A DNA stretch of 64,000 nt from Alphaproteobacteria bacterium UBA6376. Lineage in GTDB: Bacteria > Pseudomonadota > Alphaproteobacteria > Rs-D84. The stretch covers positions 124,001 to 188,000 of the forward strand of contig DJQW01000002.1 in assembly GCA_002437665.1 (NCBI GenBank), in the 5' to 3' direction. Every line of letters starts with the position of its first letter. Positions within the stretch are counted from its first letter, which is position 1. A model generated the notes under the pieces. The model did no database searches. It saw nothing but the letters and a program-made list of their open reading frames with translations, and had not been told where the DNA came from. The translations under genes were made by a program, and so were the position numbers. Of this stretch, positions 36,903-44,875 are shown in pieces.

Positions 36903-36923
36903 TACAATCCGACCACGGGCCAC
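36903..36923 (+). repeat. 21-bp direct repeat resembling tRNA-Leu 3' end, copy B
   Basis: Exact copy of 36659-36679, closing the second cassette-like unit. Confidence 0.75.
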
Positions 36924-36933
36924 GCATTCCTAC

Positions 36934-37180
36934 GATTGTCATTGCGAGCGCAGCGTGGCAATCCAGTAAATCAGAGCCGCGCCATCCGGCGCACTTTTAT
37001 ATTTACTGGATTGCTTCGTCACTTCATTCCTCGCAATGACAGAGTTTCTAGCACGTGTGTCGCCTGCGGCCTATAACGTCCTTGCCGCATCCTGCGCTTC
37101 GCTTGGATTCATTCCGTGGCTTGTCCTAGCCCCGCAAAATTGATAAATTTTGTGGGTGGCGTCCATCGGAATCCGGGTAA
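36934..37180. repeat. Dispersed palindromic repeats
   Basis: GTCATTGCGAGCGCAGCGTG..GCAATCCAGTAAA (36938-36970), its inverse (37004-37040), then a CCTGCGCTTCGCTTGGATTC segment and the CCGCAAAATTGATAAATTTT element also seen near 30367. No coding frame. Confidence 0.65.
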
Positions 37181-37247
37181 TAACAGAGTCGCGCCGAATG
37201 GCGCGTGCATTATTTGAACTTTGAACTCTGTACTTGAACTTTTCCAC

Positions 37248-37276
37248 TTGTATTTATTTTCCAAACCGCATATAAT
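37248..37276 (+). promoter_or_regulatory. Promoter of structured RNA, locus 1
   Basis: TTGTAT (37248-37253), 17 nt, TATAAT (37271-37276). The start at about 37283 falls just before the first RNA hairpin. Confidence 0.65.
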
Positions 37277-37282
37277 TCTGAT

Positions 37283-37504
37283 GTCGTTGGGTGTTCCAAC
37301 GATGGGGTGTGAGAACCCGTTTAGCAAGCGTCAATGTACGGTTTTGTGGGCGCGCAAGGTTGCGCCATTTTTTGTACTGTGACGAAAAATAATCTCCTGA
37401 TTTTTGGGTCAGGAGGGTTCGCGGAATATCAAATACGCGACACAATTCTTGCTAATTGTTCTCAACCTCCTGACCACCTGTACAAACTGGTGGTTTTTGT
37501 TTTT
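37283..37504 (+). ncRNA. Pseudoknotted structured RNA, locus 1 (attenuator-like or free ncRNA)
   Basis: In order: hairpin CGTTGG/CCAACG; GGG/CCC hairpin with GTGTGAGAA loop; TTAGCAAG (37321-37328), which pairs with CTTGCTAA (37448-37455); CGTCA/TGACG with GTAC/GTAC inside; GGTCAGGAGG / CCTCCTGACC (ends 37475), whose loop holds the CTTGCTAA strand, so a pseudoknot results. A terminator hairpin ACCACC/GGTGGT plus T run (37473-37504) overlaps the last arm by three bases. The same topology with different bases is at 55306-55480. It resembles HEARO/omega-RNA in length and in the GGG..GAGAACCCG hairpin, but that name is unproven. Confidence 0.6.
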
Positions 37505-37527
37505 ACAAACGCGGGAGAAAAGAACAA

Positions 37528-37926
37528 ATGAATACAAAATTTATTGCCACCGTTGGCTTTTTTATGTCCATGTGGCTGATACCGCCAATAAACGCGATTG
37601 CGGCCCTGCCCTTATCATGCATGGGTGCGCAACAATGCGCCGATTATGCGGCTCTGAATTGCCTAACTTATTGCTGCAAAACGGGGAGGACAGGAACGGT
37701 AACCAGCTGTCCCACCGGTTGGACGGCTGATTCGTCTGGCACATGCACGCGCAACAGTGTCAGCGGATCTGACAGCAAGGGTTGGTACACACAAAATTAT
37801 GGCACATGCGACGCAACAGTTACCGAATACGATTGTCATACCGCCACCGATGATCCATCAGCTTACGCGAAATACAACGATTACGGCGAATGCCCCATGG
37901 TGCGCGTGCCGACAACATGCTATTAA
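37528..37926 (+). CDS. Small exported Cys-rich protein
   Basis: 132 aa with signal peptide MNTKFIATVGFFMSMWLIPPINAIA; 12 or so Cys in the mature part (CMGAQQCADYAALNCLTYCC). A GGGAG site precedes the ATG, and the structured RNA with its terminator lies 23 nt upstream, so expression may be controlled by read-through. Followed by a second Cys-rich gene after 16 nt. Function unknown. Confidence 0.65.
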   Translation: MNTKFIATVGFFMSMWLIPPINAIAALPLSCMGAQQCADYAALNCLTYCCKTGRTGTVTSCPTGWTADSSGTCTRNSVSGSDSKGWYTQNYGTCDATVTEYDCHTATDDPSAYAKYNDYGECPMVRVPTTCY

Positions 37927-37942
37927 CTAAGGAGGCATCAAT

Positions 37943-38242
37943 ATGAAAAGTAAAATTATTTTTGTAATTGGCATGATGCTGTTGGTAGCGTCCCAGAATG
38001 CCGATGCGGCATGTACACAGGGAGACAAGATATACTCATCATGCAAACCGGGGTATTATTTGACAGAAGAAGGTCAACTGGCAGGTTCTAATAGCAATTT
38101 CTGCCGAGCATGTCCAAGTTCGGGTACCAGCGCGGATAAAAACGCCACCGGCATCACAGAATGTTACCTGCCGTCAGGCACAACTGGCAGCGATGCCACT
38201 GGCACATACGAATACACCAACGATTGTTATTACGGCAAATAA
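37943..38242 (+). CDS. Small exported Cys-rich protein with GTYEY..CYYG end
   Basis: 99 aa. Consensus AAGGAGG site before the ATG. Signal peptide MKSKIIFVIGMMLLVASQNADA. A CPSSGTSADKNATGITECY module resembles the Cys repeat of the 9865 protein. The C-terminus DATGTYEYTNDCYYGK matches the restored C-terminus of the phase-variable gene at 62029-62920 (DPTGTYEFSTNCYHGS), so the two belong to one family. Function unknown. Confidence 0.7.
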   Translation: MKSKIIFVIGMMLLVASQNADAACTQGDKIYSSCKPGYYLTEEGQLAGSNSNFCRACPSSGTSADKNATGITECYLPSGTTGSDATGTYEYTNDCYYGK

Positions 38243-38245
38243 AAG

Positions 38246-38330
38246 CTAAAAAATTTCGTGGGTGGCATCCACCGGAATCTGTGTGTCATTGTCATTGCGA
38301 GCGCAGCGTGGCAATCCAGTAAATTGATGT
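38246..38330. repeat. Dispersed palindromic repeat
   Basis: TTTCGTGGGTGGCATCCACC then GTCATTGCGAGCGCAGCGTG and GCAATCCAGTAAA, members of the same families as at 30281-30930 and 36934-37180. Confidence 0.6.
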
Positions 38331-38407
38331 CGCGCCACCGGCGCACTTCATTGCTCTCTGCACTCTGCTCTTTGCTCTCTTTATCTATTCTCTCTTATCT
38401 ATGCTCT

Positions 38408-38439
38408 AAAAAAAAACGCCCCAACGGGGCGTTTTTTAT
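38408..38439. terminator. Bidirectional terminator before the YgiW-like gene
   Basis: AAAAAAAAACGCCCC / GGGGCGTTTTTT around a short loop. Confidence 0.85.
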
Positions 38440-38801
38440 TTCTCAATTTTTTCTATTCTGTCAACGTCGATTTCCGTTTTGAACAGGCCGGAATCAACCT
38501 CGCCATACAATTTGACAGTGTCGGTTGCACGGACATCAACACCGCCCCAATCTTCGTCATCGATTTCAACAATCACAGAATCCGTTCCATCGCGGAACAA
38601 ATATTTTTCATCACCCATGCGCTGGACAATATTGCCCTGAACAATAACAGGCGCGTCATCGCGCATTTTTTTAACCTGTGCCACAGTGACAATCGCATCA
38701 GCACTCTGGGACGATGCAACAGGTGCATCCGCAATAAATCCCGCAAACGCCGCGGACGATGTCATCATACCAGCAACCACAAATACAGATACTTTTTTCA
38801 T
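38436..38801 (-). CDS. YgiW/YdeI (BOF) family periplasmic stress protein
   Basis: 121 aa. Signal peptide MKKVSVFVVAGMMTSSAAFA, then the bacterial OB-fold: DDAPVIVQGNIVQRMGDEKY, LFRDGTDSVIVEIDDEDWGG and VKLYGEVDSG..TEIDVDRI match this family's strands. Members are tied to tolerance of peroxide, cadmium and acid in enterobacteria. A strong AAAGGGGAGG site precedes the ATG. It is 45 nt downstream of mscS on the same strand. Confidence 0.85.
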   Translation of the reverse strand: MKKVSVFVVAGMMTSSAAFAGFIADAPVASSQSADAIVTVAQVKKMRDDAPVIVQGNIVQRMGDEKYLFRDGTDSVIVEIDDEDWGGVDVRATDTVKLYGEVDSGLFKTEIDVDRIEKIEK

Positions 38802-38846
38802 ATTCCTCCCCTTTGTTTATTTTACCAACGTGCAAATTATAACACA

Positions 38847-39689
38847 CTATTTTGTGATATGCACGTCCATTTGTGGGAATGGGAATTGAACCTTTTTCTT
38901 GGGCAATTCATTATAAATCTGTTCCAATGTGTCCGCACTGGCGTCCGCCATATCACCATATTTTGACCAGAACCGCACGGTCAAAACAACCGCACTGTCG
39001 CCCAATTCACGCACAAATACAGATGGTGCGGGCGTATCTGCGATTCGCGGATCACGCGCCAATATGTCCAAAATCGCGCGGCGCGCAACCGGCACTCGCG
39101 AACCGTACGAAATCCCAACCGTCAAATCAGTACGACGCAGCGACCCACCCGACAAATTTGTTATTTCACCATTGGACAATGCCCCATTTGGCAAGAATAT
39201 AACCTGATTATCAAACGTGTGTAATTCGGTTGTAAAAATCATAATCTTTTTCACAATACCGGTCTTGCCCGTGGCGGTTAAAATCGTGTCACCGACCTTG
39301 AACGGTTTCAGGAACAATATGATAATGCCGCCGGCAAAGTTCTGCATTGTGCCCGACAACGCCATACCAACGGCCAATGCGCCCGCGCCCAAGACCGCAA
39401 CGATTGACGTCATCTGAACCCCGACCGTCGTCAACGATATTACAATCGCAATTATACGCAGTACGATACTGACAAACGACCCAACAAAGGATTGCAACGA
39501 CGGGTCAAGATTGCGACGTTCCATTCCCCGTTTAACCGAACGCGATATGCGCCCCGCCAGCCACAATCCCGCAACCAATATAAATACAGACGCGGTCAAT
39601 TTTATTGCGAAATGCACCGCCGTTTGTCCAAGCGATGTAATCACAGATTCTAAATCAATATCTCTGGCCAATGCACGTGCAACTGTCAT
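38847..39689 (-). CDS. mscS: Small-conductance mechanosensitive channel MscS
   Basis: 280 aa, the E. coli size. Three membrane helices in the first 130 residues; the pore-lining TM3 has the Gly/Ala pattern (VLGAGALAVGMALSGTMQNF AGG). The beta domain (LKPFKVGDTI) and cytoplasmic vestibule follow. It opens under hypo-osmotic stress in the inner membrane. AAGGGGAATT precedes the start. Confidence 0.93.
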   Translation of the reverse strand: MTVARALARDIDLESVITSLGQTAVHFAIKLTASVFILVAGLWLAGRISRSVKRGMERRNLDPSLQSFVGSFVSIVLRIIAIVISLTTVGVQMTSIVAVLGAGALAVGMALSGTMQNFAGGIIILFLKPFKVGDTILTATGKTGIVKKIMIFTTELHTFDNQVIFLPNGALSNGEITNLSGGSLRRTDLTVGISYGSRVPVARRAILDILARDPRIADTPAPSVFVRELGDSAVVLTVRFWSKYGDMADASADTLEQIYNELPKKKVQFPFPQMDVHITK

Positions 39690-39743
39690 GAATAAATTCC
39701 CCTTGGGCTAGAATAATCGGGCCACGCGGCCCGATTAGTTGTT

Positions 39744-42209
39744 TTACATTTCAATGTCTTCACAATTCGGGCCATCTGTCGAAACGTCGCAACTCTTGTT
39801 CGCTTTGCGGAACCAGTTGCCGCCCTTGATTGTGCAACTCTGCGTTGTTGTGGTGGTGCACACGTGGCATACGCGCGTATCACGGTTAAACATACTGGTC
39901 ACCGTGCGGGTAACACCACTGCCCGCGGTGGTGGTGACAGACGTTTCACCATTGCCGCCACGTGTTAAATCCTCGTTCGTCAGACCAGAACCCACGTCGT
40001 AACTGATTGCATATGGCGCGGCCAGTGGCGTTGACGCCTGCGCCGATTCCGCAGAACCCGTTCCGCCATTTTCCGCCATTTTTTGGCACATATATTGCGC
40101 CAAATCAGCCGATGCGTTTTTGGTTGCCGCCGCGATTTCCGAATTTAATTTCGCGTTATAGTTATCTTGGGCCTGACGCAATGCCGACGCCGCGATTTGC
40201 ATTTTAACACTGTTCAGCAGGTTCGGGAAACGCGCCGTTGTTTTCTGGTTTGCATTGCCCGTAATCTGGGACAGGTTACGTCCACTGATGCAGTACTGAA
40301 TTTCAGGATCTTGTTCAATCAGCGAAATCGTGCGATTGATTGTTCCCGCGATGTTATTCAGTTCTTCTTCGATAGACGAAATAATACCATCGGCATTTGC
40401 AACATTCGCGTTGCGGCTGCGTACCTGCGCCAAGTATTCATCGACACCGATTTGCCCCGCCCCCAGTTTTGTCGTTGTGCCATCGCCGTTATCAACAACG
40501 CGACCTGTCGCATCGCCCATCTTGATACTGCCGAACGAAATCATACCCGTTACGCGATATGTTGTGCCATCTTTCTGGCTGCGCAAAGAACCTGTGCCAA
40601 TCGTATCGTCAGACGCGAATTTGTTACAGTCGGTGGTGCTGCCGCAAACCTCTGTCATCTTGGTATCAACCAAATCCTGACACTGATCCAATGCGGCATT
40701 ATCAATATTCAGATACAGCCCCATCAACATAGAATCCAAATCGTCCATCGAGAATGCTGGGTTGTTTGCCTTGCACACGACCAAGGAATCAATCGGACAG
40801 ATATCGTGGATGAAATCATAATCCATACCGATACAGTTCTGGAACTCTGACCCACAACGTGTATCGGCGGTAAAGCAATCTTTGACCTCTTGGGTACATG
40901 CATCAACACGCATCGCCGCCAATTTATCTGTGACATAGCCCCAAATCAGCGGTTCCATACGTTCGCATGGGTCAATTTCCACCTTGCAGAAACTGCGCGC
41001 CATATCAGGACGGGACAAGCACGCGTCCATCGTCGCAACGCCCTTGCCCGCGATATCGTCTTTGCACGCGGTCTGGATACAGTTCGAAATATTGGTCAGA
41101 CATGACTGGCGGAATTTTGATTCAATCTTGGATTCTGCCAATTTGATTGTTGGTGCGGCCTCGCGCAGAAATGCGGGCCAAACCTGATCACGCACGGCAA
41201 CACAGTTGTCCAAAACCTTTTCACAAATCGTACGTTTAGAATCCAGAATTTCCATTGTGGACGCGGTGATATCATATGTGTTCACCGTCGCAACCTTGGT
41301 TGATGCAGTGCTGACCGCGGCATTATTCTGCATATTTTCAGACGCAATCGTCGAAACACAATTTTCCCAATCCTTGCCACATGCATCATCGGTCTGCATA
41401 CACTTTTTGAATTCAACCATGCACGTGCCCAAATCGTATTTATTGGCGGATTCAAAACTTTCACGCAGGGCATCGCGAACCTCCGCCTGCGCGGCGGCCA
41501 AATCTTGTTTGGCGTTTGCCATCTGGGTGGTTAAACTGTTTTCAAACCCCTTGCAGTCCGATACAATTTGACGCGAATATAATTGGGTCAAGAAATTCAA
41601 ATCTTTTTCACAGTTGTCTGGAATTTGTGCAGTGCATAATTCCTGTGCGGCGGCAAACAATGCCGCGCCGGTCTTGTCGGCAACCGTACTGATTTCGCTG
41701 CCAAAAATATCGTCATCGTCGGTGGTGTCGTTTTCAAACAGTGCCATCAAACTCTGGCGGGCTTGCGCTTTCTTTTCCGCCGCGGTCAATTCACCCGCCG
41801 ACAAGATATTTCCGTTTTCGTCGTATTTACGTGTACCGGTAAAGACAATGTCCGCATCCGCACCCGCCTTGACCTTTTCAACCTCTTCGGTGCGAATACG
41901 CGAGGCCTCGTCCATCATTGATTTGATTTCAGATAACTGGGATTCATATTTTGCGTTATCGTCGCTGCATGCGCAACTGCCCCCGTTGGAATTGTCAGTG
42001 ATACAGAACTGATCCATACAGCCATAGTACGCATCATAGCACGCCTGATCATACAGCCCCGTGGCGGTCAATCGCGTACGCACAGTTGTGCCGTTTTGAA
42101 TTGCCGATTGCTTGGCAACCTTGGTCGATTTGACCGCGGCCGCCGCACCACCGAAATCAGCAAACGCCACACCACATAACAGATACGCCAAAATATTTTT
42201 CAAGTTCAT
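39744..42209 (-). CDS. Large Cys-rich exported protein, CMDxFC family
   Basis: 821 aa. Signal-like N-terminus MNLKNILAYLLCGVAFADFG. Family motif C57-x6-C64-M-D-Q-F-C69-x9-C79-A-C81-S, then helical Cys-containing repeats (for example CMVEFKKCMQTDDACGKDWENC, of which CGKDWENC recurs in the paralogues as CGTNFENC and CGKDYVHC). A CHVC..C cluster and the end NCEDIEM are shared with the gene upstream. It is 20 nt after that gene, so they form an operon. Probably periplasmic or surface, disulfide-linked. Function unknown. Confidence 0.8.
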   Translation of the reverse strand: MNLKNILAYLLCGVAFADFGGAAAAVKSTKVAKQSAIQNGTTVRTRLTATGLYDQACYDAYYGCMDQFCITDNSNGGSCACSDDNAKYESQLSEIKSMMDEASRIRTEEVEKVKAGADADIVFTGTRKYDENGNILSAGELTAAEKKAQARQSLMALFENDTTDDDDIFGSEISTVADKTGAALFAAAQELCTAQIPDNCEKDLNFLTQLYSRQIVSDCKGFENSLTTQMANAKQDLAAAQAEVRDALRESFESANKYDLGTCMVEFKKCMQTDDACGKDWENCVSTIASENMQNNAAVSTASTKVATVNTYDITASTMEILDSKRTICEKVLDNCVAVRDQVWPAFLREAAPTIKLAESKIESKFRQSCLTNISNCIQTACKDDIAGKGVATMDACLSRPDMARSFCKVEIDPCERMEPLIWGYVTDKLAAMRVDACTQEVKDCFTADTRCGSEFQNCIGMDYDFIHDICPIDSLVVCKANNPAFSMDDLDSMLMGLYLNIDNAALDQCQDLVDTKMTEVCGSTTDCNKFASDDTIGTGSLRSQKDGTTYRVTGMISFGSIKMGDATGRVVDNGDGTTTKLGAGQIGVDEYLAQVRSRNANVANADGIISSIEEELNNIAGTINRTISLIEQDPEIQYCISGRNLSQITGNANQKTTARFPNLLNSVKMQIAASALRQAQDNYNAKLNSEIAAATKNASADLAQYMCQKMAENGGTGSAESAQASTPLAAPYAISYDVGSGLTNEDLTRGGNGETSVTTTAGSGVTRTVTSMFNRDTRVCHVCTTTTTQSCTIKGGNWFRKANKSCDVSTDGPNCEDIEM

Positions 42210-42229
42210 CTCTCTCCGCCCATATTATC

Positions 42230-44386
42230 TTACATATTTATGTCTTCGCACGATTCGATTTCCTGACAAAATTCTTGTTGGCCACCGGCACTGCGTCCTG
42301 CGAACAGACCGCCAACCGCACCAACGACTCCACCAATCGCCGTGCCCCACCCTGGGGATACCATCGTGCCGGCCGCCGCACCCGCGGACAAACCACCCGC
42401 CAGACCTTTCAGCCCCGCCGTACCCTTGGATTCACCACCGGTTTCGCAAACCTGTTGCATACGGCAAACATGGCAGTTACGCAATGACGGTTCAAACGAC
42501 ACACTGCGAATATAACTGTAATTCTTGCTGGATTTATCGGGCGATTCAACCTGATATGTCGCCAAGCAATTCTTTTCCGCCGCATCCAAATCTTGCTGAC
42601 GCGACAGTTCGGCAATCTTGGATTCCAATGCGCGCATCGCACGATTTTCCGCACCAATTTGTGCAATCATTTTCGCACTGTTAAATACGGTGTCACCCAA
42701 CGACTTGCGTCCTTGTGGCTTCTCACTGTCTTGACATGCCGCAACGGTCTTGTCCTGTTCAAACTGTTTGAAAAATTCATCAACAGACGCGGATACATTA
42801 CTGCGCACGGTTTCACGCAACGCCGCCAAATCCGTCGAGTTGTCTGGCACAGCCGTCAACGACGCAATCGTCGTATCGGTCGGCAGGCACGACATATCTG
42901 TTCCGCACACCGCCCCCAACTGTTCACCGAAATAGTTCAAGCAACCCTGAACCAATTTGTAATCCATCTGTAACAGTACTGATTGAACAATGATGTCAAA
43001 TTGTGTTTCATTCTTGCACGATGGATACATCGACTGTGGACACAGTGCGGCAATTTCCGTTGGTGTCTTGCCCAAACATTCTGGTGCGGTAAAATTTTCG
43101 CCGCATTTATCTTGCAAGCATTTATCAATATCATTCTGGCAGAACTGGGTACGCAGGTAACCCAATTTATCGTTCACACTGCTCTGAATCCCAGGAATCA
43201 GTGTTTCGCATTCTGTAATCACCGGACAAATACCCGCCGCCACATTCACATCGGTCAGACATGTCGAATTTGTTTCGGTGCTGCAACTGTCTTCTAAGCA
43301 AACTTGGATTCGTGCCAAGCATGTTGCACGCGCATTTTTATCTGCATACTTTGCGGCATCGGCCAAGATACTTTCAGATTCCGCCGCCCAATCTTGGACA
43401 ACGTAATCACGCACCGCCATGCATTGATCCAATACGTTTTCACACGCATTCGCACGACGTCCCAACAAATCCGCATCCAGACAGTTTTCGAAATTAGTTC
43501 CACAACCGCCCTTGTCCGCAATACACGCACGATATGCCAACAGACATTCGCCACGATTGTATTTGTTTGTCGTGTCCAGCATTTCCAAACGCGCCTTGCG
43601 CACTGCGGCCTCGGCCGTGCGTTTGTTCGCGGTCGCATTTGTTTTCTGGTCGGTCAAATACGCGTTAAACGATTTGCAATCCGATATAATCTGGCGCGCA
43701 TACAGGGTTTCTTCCATTTCGGCACTGTCGCCACACGCCGCCAATTTATCGGCACAATATTCAGACGCCATCGCATACAAACCATCGCCGATATCGTTAT
43801 CGGTATCCAACGCGTCCGTATCGCTGGTGCTGCCGCTGTTTAACCAATCAACAAAACTCATACCCGACGCACGTGAACTCTTTTTGGCATTTTCACTTTC
43901 GCCAAATACCAACTTTGCCTTGGCCCCCAGTTGTTCGCGCTCAACCCCCTCGGTATACAAACTGTCTGCCTCTGACTGGATTGATTGAATTTCCTGAATT
44001 AAAGTTTTTGACTGTTCGATATTTGATGAACACGCGCAACGACGCCCCTCGGATTCATCCAGCAAGCAAAACTCGTCCATGCATGCACGATACGCCGTAC
44101 GGCAATCAGTATTCGTATCTTTGGCATCAGACGTTTTGTCCGTCACCACCGGCGTGGTGGACGAATTTGCCGGCAATGTTGCAACCGTGCTATTTGTCGT
44201 GCCACCGGTCGCGGTCGCCGGCTTTGTCGTCATGGTTGGCTGCAAATTCGCAACCATATTGGGCGAACGCGCGCCCGCCATCGACATACGCGTTACGCCA
44301 ACGCGCACAGAATCCGCGTCGCGCGTCGCGCCAAACGCCAACGACGGCACAGCACATAACAACGTAAAAAACGAAACTAATTTCAT
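42230..44386 (-). CDS. Large Cys-rich exported protein, CMDxFC family, with glycine-rich C-terminus
   Basis: 718 aa from MKLVSFFTLLCAVPSLAFGA at 44386 (GGTGGA upstream); the frame runs on to 44767 over infA and is not coding there. The motif C-x6-C-M-D-E-F-C-x9-C-A-C-S is followed by Cys-paired helices. Near the end, CHVCRMQQVC precedes a Gly/Ala-rich hydrophobic stretch (GLAGGLSAGAAAGTM, GWGTAIGGVVGAVGGLFAG) resembling glycine-zipper membrane segments, then CQEIESCEDINM. The zipper suggests outer-membrane insertion. First gene of a two-gene operon. Confidence 0.8.
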   Translation of the reverse strand: MKLVSFFTLLCAVPSLAFGATRDADSVRVGVTRMSMAGARSPNMVANLQPTMTTKPATATGGTTNSTVATLPANSSTTPVVTDKTSDAKDTNTDCRTAYRACMDEFCLLDESEGRRCACSSNIEQSKTLIQEIQSIQSEADSLYTEGVEREQLGAKAKLVFGESENAKKSSRASGMSFVDWLNSGSTSDTDALDTDNDIGDGLYAMASEYCADKLAACGDSAEMEETLYARQIISDCKSFNAYLTDQKTNATANKRTAEAAVRKARLEMLDTTNKYNRGECLLAYRACIADKGGCGTNFENCLDADLLGRRANACENVLDQCMAVRDYVVQDWAAESESILADAAKYADKNARATCLARIQVCLEDSCSTETNSTCLTDVNVAAGICPVITECETLIPGIQSSVNDKLGYLRTQFCQNDIDKCLQDKCGENFTAPECLGKTPTEIAALCPQSMYPSCKNETQFDIIVQSVLLQMDYKLVQGCLNYFGEQLGAVCGTDMSCLPTDTTIASLTAVPDNSTDLAALRETVRSNVSASVDEFFKQFEQDKTVAACQDSEKPQGRKSLGDTVFNSAKMIAQIGAENRAMRALESKIAELSRQQDLDAAEKNCLATYQVESPDKSSKNYSYIRSVSFEPSLRNCHVCRMQQVCETGGESKGTAGLKGLAGGLSAGAAAGTMVSPGWGTAIGGVVGAVGGLFAGRSAGGQQEFCQEIESCEDINM

Positions 44387-44458
44387 GTGAATCCACCCTA
44401 CATTATTATGCCTAATTTTATCAAATGTCGGGGCGTGGCGCAAGCAGATAAAAACATC

Positions 44459-44487
44459 TTGCAATTTTTTATGCCACGCATTATGAT
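44459..44487 (+). promoter_or_regulatory. Promoter of infA
   Basis: TTGCAA (44459-44464), 17 nt, TATGAT (44482-44487); infA ATG at 44526 after AAGGAATAG. Confidence 0.65.
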
Positions 44488-44525
44488 TACAGCCGTAAAT
44501 TTGCAGAAAAATCCAAGGAATAGAT

Positions 44526-44774
44526 ATGGCAAAAGATGATGTAATTGTATTCAGTGGCACGGTCGAAGACAAACTGCCCAACACCATGTTCCGCGTTAAA
44601 TTGGAAAACGGACACGAAATTCTGGCAACCGTATGTGGCAAAATGCGCAAGGCACGCATTTGGGTCAACATCGGGGAAAAGGTGCGTGTTGAAATGACGC
44701 CATACGATTTGGACAAGGGTCGCATTACATTTGTTGAACGTAATCGCCCCACCCCAGATGCAAACAATCAATAA
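44526..44774 (+). CDS. infA: Translation initiation factor IF-1
   Basis: 82 aa. [31 protein letters not shown] and [12 protein letters not shown] are the IF-1 S1/OB-fold signatures. IF-1 occupies the ribosomal A site during initiation. It has about ten extra residues at the C-terminus. It sits alone between two Cys-rich giant genes with its own promoter and terminator. Confidence 0.96.
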   Translation: MAKDDVIVFSGTVEDKLPNTMFRVKLENGHEILATVCGKMRKARIWVNIGEKVRVEMTPYDLDKGRITFVERNRPTPDANNQ

Positions 44775-44775
44775 G

Positions 44776-44804
44776 TAAAAATCCACCACATCGGTGGATT
44801 TTTT
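44776..44804 (+). terminator. Terminator of infA
   Basis: AAAAATCCACC, short loop, GGTGGATTTTTT just after the stop codon. Confidence 0.87.
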
Positions 44805-44875
44805 GTTTGAATTTTATTGAAATACCCCTTGCCCAGAAATGGGCTTTTTTGATATTATATGTCACATATAAAGGA

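Noticed and set aside
36934..37180. CRISPR array
   Set aside because: The repeats are irregularly spaced, palindromic and in both orientations; no cas genes are present.
37270..37320. Hammerhead ribozyme (CTGATG next to a stem)
   Set aside because: The stem is not followed by the GAAA core and the CTGATG lies at or before the predicted transcript start.
44387..44767. Upstream extension of the 718-aa Cys-rich gene to 44767
   Set aside because: The extension is antisense to infA and lacks a signal; the ATG at 44386 has both a ribosome binding site and a clean signal peptide.
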